49,751 nt of DNA, taken from Azospirillum sp. GTDB lineage: Bacteria > Pseudomonadota > Alphaproteobacteria > Azospirillales > Azospirillaceae. Position 1 is the stretch's first letter. Every line of letters starts with the position of its first letter. Under the pieces are notes generated by a model, which was not told where the DNA came from, ran no database searches, and saw only the letters and a list, made by a program, of their open reading frames with translations. Shown here in pieces: positions 1-7,758 of this stretch. The translations under genes were made by a program, and so were the position numbers. The stretch spans positions 1 through 49,751 of the forward strand of contig JAIXPD010000081.1 in NCBI GenBank assembly GCA_027486405.1, read 5' to 3'.

Positions 1-133
1 GGACGGGGACCGCGTCGATCAAGGGGCTGAACACCTCCGTCGACCAGATCAGGAAATTGCCGAACCACAGCTCCTGAATCCACATCACCGCGTTCAGGAA
101 GGCCGAGGTGGACAATGGCGGTCGGGCGGGCAT
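1..133 (-). CDS. Unidentified partial reading frame, membrane-protein-like
   Basis: A minus-strand frame is open from an ATG at 133 through the left edge. Its residues from about position 10 are hydrophobic and aromatic (NAVMWIQELWFGNFLIW), as in a membrane segment. I do not recognise the protein. Its first codons lie opposite an IS3 OrfA remnant that starts at about 96, so this ATG may be accidental and the true gene may be a fragment cut by the insertion sequence. No clear ribosome site was seen. Confidence 0.22.
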   Translation of the reverse strand, partial: MPARPPLSTSAFLNAVMWIQELWFGNFLIWSTEVFSPLIDAVPV

Positions 134-272
134 TCTGACGGATGTGCAGGAGACGCTGAAGGAGCAAGAGCGGGAGATCCGGGAATCGTGGCAGGCGAAC
201 GAGATTTTGCGCAAGGCGTCAGTGGTATTGTCGCTTGTGGAGCGGTCGGGTTGCGGCGAAACGGCATCGTAG
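96..272 (+). pseudogene. Remnant of IS3-family transposase OrfA (C-terminal part)
   Basis: The frame reads 58 residues that match the C-terminal half of IS3-family OrfA, the helix-turn-helix and leucine-zipper partner of the OrfB integrase. It shows the family pattern RKAEVDNGGRAGILT, then LKEQEREIRE and QANEILRKAS. An in-frame TGA at 75 to 77 and loss of homology before 96 show that the N-terminal half is missing. No OrfB follows: the frame stops at 270 to 272, eight bases from the stop of the convergent solute-binding protein gene. It is therefore a dead scrap of a larger element and marks a past rearrangement at this edge. Confidence 0.75.
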
Positions 273-279
273 CCCTGCT

Positions 280-1845
280 TTACGCCCAAGCCACTTGCCG
301 GAAATTCAGCAGGCCGATACCGCCCTGGGCGGTCCAGAACAGGGTGTTTTTCTTGGCGAACACGTCGTACAACTCGCTGATGTAAATCCCGGCGGCGTCC
401 TCGTTCAACAGGCGACCGATCTTGCGAAAGATCGCGCCCCGCGCCTCGGCCCCGCGCAAGGGGCTGGCCTGCTCGATCAGATCCTGCACTTCGGCGTTGT
501 CGTAATTGCTCCAGGTCCCGTCCCGCCCATAGGTGCCGCCCAGCGGGTGGATCGGGTCGTAGATGGCGTTGGCCATCTGCTGGATGGTCATCGGGCTGGT
601 CTTGCGCGTGTTGTTCAGTTGCGCCCAGGTGGCGTAATCGATGCGCTGGATGCTGGTTTTCACGCCGATCTGGCCCCAATAGGCGGCCAGCGCCTCGGCG
701 ATTTCCTTGGGATGGTCGTTGCCGCTGTAGAGCTTGGTCTCAAAACCGTTCGGGTAGCCCGCCTCGGCCAGCAGCGCGCGCGCTTTCTTCGGGTCGTAGG
801 GGTAGGGCTGCAACGCCGGATCGACGCCGTACGGGTAATGTTTGGAAATGATGGTCGCCAGCGGGTCGCCGATGCCGTGCAGCACGTTGCGGATGATCGA
901 CGGTGTGTCGATCGCGTAGCTCAGCGCCTGCCGCACGGCGCGCTTGGCCAGCGGCTGGTCCGGCTGGTTGGAGTAGAGATTGACCATCAGCGGCGACCCC
1001 AGCGGGCTGGCGATCACGTCCAATCCGGCGACGCCGCGCAGCCGCGCCACATTTTGCGGCGGAACCCCGGCGGCCAGATCGACCTCGCCCGCCAGCAAGG
1101 CGTTGGTGCGGCTGTCTGGTTCGGGAATCACCTTGAACAGCAGGCGCTTGATGCCGGGCTTGGCGTCCCAATAATCCTCGAAGCGCTCCAACCCCAGGCT
1201 TTCGCCATCGCTGAAGGCCTTGACCCGGTAAGGACCGACCGAGATCGGGTTGCGGGCGAAGACGTCCGCCGCCGGTTGCGACGATCCGTAATCCTTTGGA
1301 ATCAGCGGCAGATAACCGGCGATCTTGTTGGGAAAGGCACCGTCGGGGGCCTTCAGGCGGAACACCACGGTCAGAGGGTCGGGCGTTTCAATGGCGGCGA
1401 TGATCGGCGCGAATTGCGGACGCCGGGTGCTTTTGCTGGCGGGGTCGAGGACATGCTCCAGCGAGAATTTCACGTCCGCCGAGGTCAGTTCGCCGCCATG
1501 GTGAAAGCGCACGCCGGGACGCAGGCGGTAACGGTGGGTCAGCCCGTCGTCCGACGCCGTGTAAGAGGTGGCGACGCGCGGCGTCAACGCGCCGCTGGCG
1601 TCGAAGCCGTAAAGCGTGTCGTAGATTTGCAGCAGATAACGGTTGGAATCGCTGGTGATCGCCACCAACGCGTTGAGATTGGAGAAGTTGCGCTGCAAGG
1701 CGACGACCAGCGTGTCGCGGTCGATGGCCGGTTCGGTCCGTCCGGCGGCGCGCAGGGCCAACGGCGTGGTCAGCAGCAGCCCAGCGGCGGCACCGCCGCT
1801 CAGAACCGCGCGGCGGGACAGGGGCGATGTGGCGAGGTCGGTCAT
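280..1845 (-). CDS. ABC transporter solute-binding protein, family 5 (peptide/nickel type)
   Basis: About 521 residues, the usual size for periplasmic DppA/OppA-like receptors. The N-terminus has an SRRAVLSGG stretch followed by a hydrophobic run and an Ala-rich cleavage region, which resembles a twin-arginine export signal. The body has the family 5 pattern: YDTLYGFD, LTSADVKFSLEHV, AVRQALSYAID and AYWGQIGVKT. The start at 1845 has AAGGA 10 bases upstream; an upstream in-frame ATG at 1869 overlaps the preceding gene and is less likely. It is the last gene of the minus-strand operon behind the class II aldolase gene. No permease lies beside it, so it may feed the permeases at 19.8 to 21.6 kb. 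It closely resembles the second receptor at 23424 to 25001. The substrate is unknown. Confidence 0.88.
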   Translation of the reverse strand: MTDLATSPLSRRAVLSGGAAAGLLLTTPLALRAAGRTEPAIDRDTLVVALQRNFSNLNALVAITSDSNRYLLQIYDTLYGFDASGALTPRVATSYTASDDGLTHRYRLRPGVRFHHGGELTSADVKFSLEHVLDPASKSTRRPQFAPIIAAIETPDPLTVVFRLKAPDGAFPNKIAGYLPLIPKDYGSSQPAADVFARNPISVGPYRVKAFSDGESLGLERFEDYWDAKPGIKRLLFKVIPEPDSRTNALLAGEVDLAAGVPPQNVARLRGVAGLDVIASPLGSPLMVNLYSNQPDQPLAKRAVRQALSYAIDTPSIIRNVLHGIGDPLATIISKHYPYGVDPALQPYPYDPKKARALLAEAGYPNGFETKLYSGNDHPKEIAEALAAYWGQIGVKTSIQRIDYATWAQLNNTRKTSPMTIQQMANAIYDPIHPLGGTYGRDGTWSNYDNAEVQDLIEQASPLRGAEARGAIFRKIGRLLNEDAAGIYISELYDVFAKKNTLFWTAQGGIGLLNFRQVAWA

Positions 1846-1858
1846 GGGGTGGGAGTCC

Positions 1859-2650
1859 TTATTGGGCATAGCCGGGATCCTCGCGGTCGATCTTGCGGCG
1901 GAAGGCCGCCCATTCGACGCGGGCACCGGGCGACGGGCCGTCGTCGCGGTAGATCGCGCGGCCCTGGGCGATGGTGCGGGCGATGACGGCGTCGGGCAGC
2001 GGGTGGATGGCACCGCCGCTCTGCGCGGCCAGTTGGATGGCGCAGGCGCGCTCCACCCGCGCCAACAGCGCGAAGGCTTCGCCCAGGCTGCGACCGGCGG
2101 TCAGCGTGCCGTGGTTGCGCAGGAACAGGACGCTGCCGTCCCCCAGCGCCTCGACCAGACGCGCCCGCTCCTCGGGATCGATGGCGGCCCCTTCAAAGTC
2201 GTGGTAGCGGACCCGGTGCAGGATGAGCAGGGCGTTTTGCGAGATCGGCAGCAGCCCGCCCGCCTGGCTCGCCACGCCGGTTCCGGCGACCGAATGCAGA
2301 TGCGTCACCGCCGCGACGTCGGGGCGCGCCGCGTAAATCGCCGTGTGGATGACGTCCACCGCTGGATTCACCCCGTGCGGCGTGTCCGACAGGACGTTGC
2401 CCTGGGTATCCACCTTGACCAGCGACGAGGCGGTGATCTCCTCGAAGAAGAACCCCCAGGGGTTGATGAGATACTGGTCGGCGGTTCCCGGCACGCGGAC
2501 CGAGAAATGGTTGCCCAGCAGGTCATGCCAGCCAAAGCGCCCGGCCAAGCGGTAGGCGGCGGCGAGGTCGAGCCTTGCGGCCCATTCGTCGTCGGCGACG
2601 TCGGGCGGCGGGGTCGCGCCGGGCGGATCGACGCGGGTGAGGAGAGTCAT
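1859..2650 (-). CDS. Class II aldolase/adducin family protein
   Basis: 263 residues of the class II aldolase/adducin fold, a Zn-dependent family that includes fuculose-phosphate aldolase, ribulose-phosphate epimerase and several decarboxylases. The metal ligands are visible: H117-L-H119 in THLHS and H180 in RNHGTL, with acidic residues E70/E71 in the region of the catalytic Glu. Unlike sugar-phosphate aldolases it has a long FFFEE loop and sits among CoA and tricarboxylate genes, so it more likely acts on a hydroxy- or oxo-acid. Its start codon overlaps the stop of the MmgE/PrpD gene by four bases (ATGA), implying translational coupling. Confidence 0.88.
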   Translation of the reverse strand: MTLLTRVDPPGATPPPDVADDEWAARLDLAAAYRLAGRFGWHDLLGNHFSVRVPGTADQYLINPWGFFFEEITASSLVKVDTQGNVLSDTPHGVNPAVDVIHTAIYAARPDVAAVTHLHSVAGTGVASQAGGLLPISQNALLILHRVRYHDFEGAAIDPEERARLVEALGDGSVLFLRNHGTLTAGRSLGEAFALLARVERACAIQLAAQSGGAIHPLPDAVIARTIAQGRAIYRDDGPSPGARVEWAAFRRKIDREDPGYAQ

Positions 2651-4048
2651 GCGTGGTCTCCCTGGAGTCCGGTGAAGAGGGTGGCCACATCGTCGAGGCG
2701 GGCGATGTCGGTCAGCCGGCGCCGCAGCCGGTCGCGGGCGACGGGATCGAGCGGGCGCAGGCCCCGGCTGGTGGCGTCGGCGAATTTCTGCCGCAGATCG
2801 GCGTCGCTCAGCGGCGCCTCGGGCGAGCCGGGCAGGCGGTCGATCTTGCGGGCGAAGGCGCCGCGCCGGGCGGTGGTCACGATGATTTCGGCGGGCAGCA
2901 GGCGGTTCAGGCCGGGTTCGTCGCGGATCTCCACCGCGCTGCGGGCGACCAGCGCGGCGATGCGGGGATCCGTGACGGCGTCCTCCTCCAACTCGGCCAG
3001 CCCCAGGCGTCCGCGCAGCAGGGCGGAGGCGACCTGATACTGGACGCTGAACTGCGCGGCGACCTGCGGGTTGGGGCCGGGCGCGAAGGGCGCGCCGACC
3101 AGCCGGTGGGCGTAGGGCGTCAGCGCGATGCGGATGGCGGTGATCTCGTCCGGGTCGATGGCGTGTTCGGCGGCCAGCTCCAGCGCGGCCTGCGTCGGGG
3201 CGTGGCCGCAGGCGCAGGTTGGGAATTTCTTGAAGGTGAAGCCGTCGTTTTCGTAGCGGGTGCCCAGCCCATTGTGAAAGGCCGCCGGGTCGCCGCGCTC
3301 ATACAGCGCGTGCAGCCCGAATTGGCCGTCGATCGACCCGGTCGGGCCGCTGACGCCGCGTTGGGCGAGCAGGGCGGCGCGCACCCCGGCCTCCGCCGCG
3401 AAGGCGGATTGCAGGCGCTTGGTCAGGCTGCGTTCGGCCATCGGCTGTTGGGTGCCGCCGACGCTCGACAGGGCGATGCCCAGCGCGTCGATGGTTTGCC
3501 GTTTGCTCAGGCGCAGCAGCCGGGCCGACGCGGCGGCGGCGGCGAAGACGCCGTGGATCGAGGTGTAGAACCAGCCCGAATGCGCGGTCGTCGTCCGCGC
3601 CAGCTTTCCGGCGATGTCGTTGCCCAAGGTCAGCGCGGCGAGGAATTCGCGGCCCGAGGCGTGTTCGCGCTGCGCCACCGCCAGCGCCGCCGGCAGCACG
3701 ACGATGTCGGAATGGACGACGGCGGCGATGTTCACCGTGTCGTAATCGAGCGCCGCCGCCGCCACGCCGTTGACGAAGGCGGCAGACGTGGCGGGCAGCC
3801 ACGCGCCGTGGCCCCAGATCTCGGCCTCTGGTTTGCCCGCTTGATCGAGCGCATGGTCGCGCGTTTCGACGGCACCGGGGGCGGTGGTTCCAGCCCAGGC
3901 GACGGCCAGCGTGTCGAGCGCCACCGTGATCGCGGCGGACGTCGCCGTTTCCGGCAGCCGGTCGAACGGCGTGGCGGGCGATGGTCGCGCTCAACGGTTC
4001 GGCGGACGCCGACGCGGGGGCGGAATTGGCGGGGGCTGGGGCGGCCAT
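2647..4048 (-). pseudogene. MmgE/PrpD-family protein, interrupted by a single-base frameshift near the N-terminus
   Basis: From about 3960 to the stop, the frame reads a standard MmgE/PrpD protein (2-methylcitrate dehydratase or cis-aconitate decarboxylase type): VALDTLAVAWAG, TSAAFVNGVAAAALDYD, CACGHAPTQAALEL. The expected N-terminus is present but in another frame. An ATG at 4048 with AAGGA just upstream gives LSATIARHA, and the family-like continuation PFDRLPETATSAAITVALDTL is in the downstream frame. Dropping one base at about 3967 (a G between the codons gcc and ttc on the minus strand) restores a full protein of about 466 residues, the normal family length. The frameshift could be a real inactivation, a sequencing error or, least likely, recoding. 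A GTG at 3924 could give a shortened product. Confidence 0.75.
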
Positions 4049-4083
4049 GGCGGTTCCTTGTCCAAGAGGGAAGGAGAGGGGGG

Positions 4084-5583
4084 CTATTCCTGGAAGGCGA
4101 CGGCGCGCGTCCGCCGGATGGCGGGGGAGATGACCAGCGCCAGCAGGGCCAGCGCCAGCAGCAGCAGGGCGAGGCTGATCGGTTTGGTCAGGAAAATTGT
4201 GGGATCGCCGCGCGACAACAGCAGGGAGCGGCGCAGATTCTCCTCCATCAACGGGCCGAGGATGAGGCCGAGCAGCAGCGGCGCCGGTTCGCACTCCAGC
4301 TTGATGAGCAGATAGCCCAGCGCGCCGAACCCCGCCGACAACAGCACGTCGATCACGCTGTTGTTCAGGCTGTAAACGCCGATGGCCCCGAACAGCAGGA
4401 TGGCCGGGTAGAGCAGGCGGTAGGGCACCCGCAGCAACCGCACCCACAGCCCGATCAGGGGTAGATTCAGCACCACCAGCATCAGATTGCCGATCCACAT
4501 GCTGACGATGGTCCCCCAGAACAGGTCGGGATTCTGGGCGGCCACCTGTGGGCCGGGGGTGACGCCATGGATCATCATCGCGCCGATCATCAGCGCCATC
4601 ACCGGGTTGGACGGCAGCCCCAGCGTCAGCAGCGGGATGAAGGAGGTTTGCGCGGCGGCGTTGTTCGCCGTCTCCGGCCCCGCCACCCCTTCGATGGCCC
4701 CCTTGCCGAACCGCTCGGGCTGGCGCGACAGGCGTTTTTCCAGCGTGTAGGCGGCGAAGGACGCCATCGCCGCCCCGCCCCCCGGCAGAATGCCGAGCAG
4801 CGAGCCAAGCGCCGTTCCGCGCAGCACCGGCGCCGCTGAGGCGCGCCAATCGGCCCGCGTCGGCCACAGATGGCGCAGGTCGGAGGTGGCGACGCTGCGG
4901 GATTCCCGCGCGGTCAGGTTGGCGACGATCTCGGCGAAGCCGAACAGCCCGGTGGCGACGACCACGAAGCCCAGCCCGTCCGACAGCTCCGGCAGACCGA
5001 AGCCGAAGCGCACGAAGGACGAATTGACGTCCATCCCGACCAGCCCCAGCAGCAGGCCCAGCACCGTCATCGCCACCGCCTTCAGCAGGGAGCCGTGGGC
5101 CAGCACCACCGCCGCGACCAGCCCCAACGCCATCAGCGAGAAATACTCGGTCGGCCCGAACTTCAACCCCACGGCGGCGAGCGTCGGGGCGAACAGCGCG
5201 ATCACCAGGGTGGCGACGCAGCCGCCGAAGAAGGAACCCAGCGCCGCCACCCCCAGCGCCGCGCCCGCCCGGCCTTGGCGGGCCAGTTGGTGGCCGTCCA
5301 GGCAGGTGACGACGGAGGAGGTTTCGCCCGGCAAATTCAGCAGAATGGCGGAGGTCGAGCCGCCATACTGCGCGCCGTAATAAATGCCCGCCAGCATGAT
5401 GAGGGCGGAGGACGGCTCCAGCCCATAGGTGACGGGCAGCAGCAGCGCGATGGTCATCACCGGGCCGACGCCGGGCAGCACCCCGATCAGCGTGCCGATG
5501 ACGGTGCCGAGCAGGCAATAGGCCAGGTTCGTCCAGGTCAGGCAAACCTGAAAGCCAAGCAGAAGGTTGTCGAGGAGATCCAT
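4084..5583 (-). CDS. tctA: Tripartite tricarboxylate transporter, large membrane subunit TctA
   Basis: 499 residues, the typical TctA length, with about a dozen hydrophobic segments. Conserved TctA signatures are present: GTLIGVLPGVGPVMTIALLL near the N-terminus, YYGAQYGGSTSAILLNLPGE, LGILPGGGAAMASF and GPETANNAAAQTSFIPLLTLG. TctA is the large channel-forming subunit that works with TctB and a periplasmic TctC receptor to import carboxylates by secondary transport. tctB lies directly upstream. The likely tctC is on the opposite strand at 10176, so the system is split across a divergent promoter region. The start at 5583 follows a duplicated 18-bp segment that contributes a GGAA ribosome site. 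Confidence 0.93.
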   Translation of the reverse strand: MDLLDNLLLGFQVCLTWTNLAYCLLGTVIGTLIGVLPGVGPVMTIALLLPVTYGLEPSSALIMLAGIYYGAQYGGSTSAILLNLPGETSSVVTCLDGHQLARQGRAGAALGVAALGSFFGGCVATLVIALFAPTLAAVGLKFGPTEYFSLMALGLVAAVVLAHGSLLKAVAMTVLGLLLGLVGMDVNSSFVRFGFGLPELSDGLGFVVVATGLFGFAEIVANLTARESRSVATSDLRHLWPTRADWRASAAPVLRGTALGSLLGILPGGGAAMASFAAYTLEKRLSRQPERFGKGAIEGVAGPETANNAAAQTSFIPLLTLGLPSNPVMALMIGAMMIHGVTPGPQVAAQNPDLFWGTIVSMWIGNLMLVVLNLPLIGLWVRLLRVPYRLLYPAILLFGAIGVYSLNNSVIDVLLSAGFGALGYLLIKLECEPAPLLLGLILGPLMEENLRRSLLLSRGDPTIFLTKPISLALLLLALALLALVISPAIRRTRAVAFQE

Positions 5584-5619
5584 CAGGGGCGTTCCGTCAG
5601 CCAGGGGCGTTCCGTCAGC
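5584..5619. repeat. Perfect 18-bp tandem duplication in the tctB-tctA junction
   Basis: CAGGGGCGTTCCGTCAGC occurs twice in direct succession (5584 to 5601 and 5602 to 5619), filling most of the gap between the tctB stop (5629) and the tctA start (5583). On the coding minus strand each unit carries ACGGAA, so the ribosome-site-like sequence is duplicated as well. Slippage here would change spacing between the two genes. Confidence 0.9.
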
Positions 5620-5628
5620 GGCGTTTCA

Positions 5629-6108
5629 TCAGGTTGGCCAAACGCTTATGGGGATATGAAGCGCGTAGGCGAACAGCCCGACCACCAGCGCCGCCAGCGA
5701 TCCGGCCAGCGCCGTCGCCTCGCCCCAATGGAACTCCCAGCCGCCGCTGGAACTGATGAGCACCAGCGCCACCGACGCGGCGATCAACCCGGTTGGTTCG
5801 ATCAGCAGGGCGAAGGCGACGACGCTGGCCGTCACATGCAGCAAGGGTCGCCAGCCGATGGTCGTGGCGTTCGCCTCCGCTGCCGGTTCGCCGGTTCGCC
5901 GTGGCCCGATGACGCCGATCAGCGCCACCAGCGCGCCAAGCGCCACCAACAGCAGGCCGAGCGCCAGGGGAAACCAACCTGGTCCCATCCGGGCCGCCGT
6001 GCCCAGCGGATAGCCGGATGAGACGGCGGCGAAGGCGGCGCCGACGGCGGCGAACAGCGCCCCGGCCTGAAGGTTCTTGCGGTCAATGGGGGAGTGGACG
6101 CGTGGCAT
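5629..6108 (-). CDS. tctB: Tripartite tricarboxylate transporter, small membrane subunit TctB
   Basis: 159 residues with four hydrophobic segments, as usual for TctB: LQAGALFAAVGAAFAAV, FPLALGLLLVALGALVAL, HVTASVVAFALLIEPTG and ALAGSLAALVVGLFAYAL. The motif MGPGWFP after the first segment is characteristic of TctB. I chose the ATG at 6108 (MPRVHSPIDRKN), because longer frames run back into the upstream dehydrogenase gene and give low-complexity sequence. It lies 35 bases after the stop of the acyl-CoA dehydrogenase gene and just before tctA. Confidence 0.88.
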   Translation of the reverse strand: MPRVHSPIDRKNLQAGALFAAVGAAFAAVSSGYPLGTAARMGPGWFPLALGLLLVALGALVALIGVIGPRRTGEPAAEANATTIGWRPLLHVTASVVAFALLIEPTGLIAASVALVLISSSGGWEFHWGEATALAGSLAALVVGLFAYALHIPISVWPT

Positions 6109-6143
6109 GGGCGCTTTCGCTTCGCAGTCGGGCGCGGCCTGGG

Positions 6144-7313
6144 TCACAGGCGCGCGGTGGTGTCGTAGGGCTGGCCCAGATGGTATTGGCCGAGGATCGC
6201 CGCCGTGCGGTCGGGGTTCTCGTGCAGGGTCTGGACGCGCAGATCGCGGTACAGGCGGGAAAAGGCGCTGTCGGCGGCGAAGGCGCTCGACCCCAAAATC
6301 TGCGCGGCCTTGTCCAGCGCGATGACCGCGTTGTCCAACGCCTTGTGCTTGGCGAGGATCGAGGCCAGTTCGGCTTCCAGCGGGTCGCCCTGCGTCCACA
6401 GCCACGCGGCGCGGTAGATCAGCCAGCGCGTCGCCTCGATCCCGATGCGGATCTCGCCGGTGCGCAATTGGGCGTAGGCGTCGCCCGCCGTGCCGCGCTT
6501 GGGGATGTAATCGACCAGAAGATCGAACAGGCCCTGGGCACCGCCCAGATATTGCGCGGCGAATCCCAGATGGAATTTCGCCTGCCAGCGGTCGCGCGGG
6601 AAGAAGCCGGGGGTTCCGATCACCAGATCGTCGGGGATGAACACGTCCTCCAACAGCAGGTCAGGGCTGGACGCGCCGCGCATGCCCAGCGGTTGCCAGG
6701 ATCCTTCGACGACGGTGAAGCCCGACGCGCCTTGCGGAATGGCGAAGCCCAGATGGCCTTGCGGTCCAGGGGCATCCTCCAAGACGCCGAAGACGATGTT
6801 GTAGGCGGCGACGTCGCCCAGGGTCGCGTAATTCTTGCGCCCGTTCAGGACATAGCCGCCCTCCACCCGGCGGGCCTTGGTCAGCAGATTGTAAACCCCG
6901 CGTCCGGTGCGCCCCGGTTCGCTGCCGGTGGCGTTCAGCAGGGCGCCGTCGCGCGTCACCGCGCCAAGGATGCGTTTTTTCTGCGTGGGCGTGCCGACGC
7001 GGTCGAGCAGGTGCGAACCGTGCGAATGGATGTGGATGCACTGCGCGGTGGACAGGCAGGCGCGCGCCGTCTGTTCGATCACCAGCAGATAGAGCAATGG
7101 GTCGTCGCCAAGCGCGCCGCTGCCCCAGCCGCCCTGATCTTTGGCGATGGTCAGGGTCAGCAGGCCGTTGTCGCGGAAATCGTCGAAATTCTCCTTCGGC
7201 CAGACGGCGTCGCGGTCATAGGCGGCGGCGCGTGGGGCGAAGTTCCGCCGGGCCAATTGGCCGGTCAGCTCATACACCTCGCGCTGCTTGGGCGTGAGAT
7301 TGAAATCCATCAT
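6144..7313 (-). CDS. Acyl-CoA dehydrogenase-family flavoprotein
   Basis: About 389 residues with the acyl-CoA dehydrogenase fold: an N-terminal helical domain, a beta domain containing NATGSEPGRTGRGVY and VEGGYVLNGRKNYATLG, and a C-terminal helical domain. It closely resembles the protein at 16649 to 17812; both share RWQ-x-FHLGFAA-x-YLG and QLRTGE. This pair is not a classic fatty-acid dehydrogenase. The family also contains flavin monooxygenases of the DszC/SfnB type, so oxidation or monooxygenation are both possible. The start is one of two adjacent ATGs (7313 or 7310). It is first in the minus-strand operon with tctB and tctA and divergent from the fusion gene at 7759. Confidence 0.85.
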   Translation of the reverse strand: MMDFNLTPKQREVYELTGQLARRNFAPRAAAYDRDAVWPKENFDDFRDNGLLTLTIAKDQGGWGSGALGDDPLLYLLVIEQTARACLSTAQCIHIHSHGSHLLDRVGTPTQKKRILGAVTRDGALLNATGSEPGRTGRGVYNLLTKARRVEGGYVLNGRKNYATLGDVAAYNIVFGVLEDAPGPQGHLGFAIPQGASGFTVVEGSWQPLGMRGASSPDLLLEDVFIPDDLVIGTPGFFPRDRWQAKFHLGFAAQYLGGAQGLFDLLVDYIPKRGTAGDAYAQLRTGEIRIGIEATRWLIYRAAWLWTQGDPLEAELASILAKHKALDNAVIALDKAAQILGSSAFAADSAFSRLYRDLRVQTLHENPDRTAAILGQYHLGQPYDTTARL

Positions 7314-7433
7314 GGTCCATGGGGCTGGGCGGCAAAGCCGCGCGGCGCTGGGGCGACGCGACCCGGCGCAGGCATCGAAGCAATGTTCAACAGGCAAACA
7401 CGGAACGAGGCAATCAGTCAATCAATTTTATAG

Positions 7434-7446
7434 ACATTAAAAATGT
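7434..7446. promoter_or_regulatory. Perfect inverted repeat, candidate operator
   Basis: ACATT-AAA-AATGT is a perfect 5-3-5 palindrome in the AT-rich part of the divergent region, about 120 bases upstream of the dehydrogenase start. Its place suggests a regulator binding site, but no regulator can be assigned from the sequence. Confidence 0.35.
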
Positions 7447-7608
7447 ACAGCGTGAATGGGTTGTTGTTTTGGTCGTTCGTGCTGGAAAGACGACTAGCCA
7501 TTGAAAAACATAGCATAAATCCTGCTCTGCAAGCGGGTGCGAGCCGCCTTTCCACGTCCAACAGTCGGCGCAATAAAAACAAAATTAAACAGTTGCATAT
7601 TTTGTAAA

Positions 7609-7637
7609 TTGACTCATTCAGTAGGAAACAACACAAT
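7609..7637 (+). promoter_or_regulatory. Candidate sigma70-type promoter for the plus-strand operon
   Basis: TTGACT (7609 to 7614) and CACAAT (7632 to 7637) are separated by 17 bases. The -35 matches the consensus at five of six positions and the -10 at four of six. Orientation and position fit transcription of the amidohydrolase/rhodanese gene at 7759, leaving a leader of about 115 bases. Confidence 0.35.
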
Positions 7638-7758
7638 CAGATCAATCATTCCCCGGCTTTGCGCGCCCAGCGGCGCGCCGCCGCCCTCGTCCTGTCCTCC
7701 GCCCTGTCCTCCGCCCTGTCCTCCGTCCGCATCCGGCGCCAAAGGAGTTGCGTCCATC

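Larger units (their letters stand above)
7314..7758. promoter_or_regulatory. AT-rich divergent intergenic region
   Basis: 445 bases without a convincing gene separate two divergent operons. From about 7400 to 7650 it is clearly more AT-rich than its surroundings, as expected for a divergent promoter region. It contains an inverted repeat (7434 to 7446), a TTGCAT motif (7593 to 7598) shared with the other two divergent regions of the cluster, and a sigma70-like promoter candidate (7609 to 7637). The GC-rich stretch 7655 to 7740 contains repeated CCGCCCTGTCCT units just ahead of the ribosome site of the fusion gene. Confidence 0.7.

Noticed and set aside
235..1986. A long plus-strand frame opposite the first receptor and aldolase genes
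   Set aside because: It is an antisense shadow of GC-rich codons: Arg/Gly/Val-rich, low complexity, no domain motifs, and contradicted by clear family motifs on the minus strand.
3299..5545. A 748-codon minus-strand frame covering tctA and the start of the MmgE/PrpD gene
   Set aside because: Mostly an off-frame shadow of tctA. Only its last part, from the ATG at 4048, is real, as the shifted N-terminus of the MmgE/PrpD protein.
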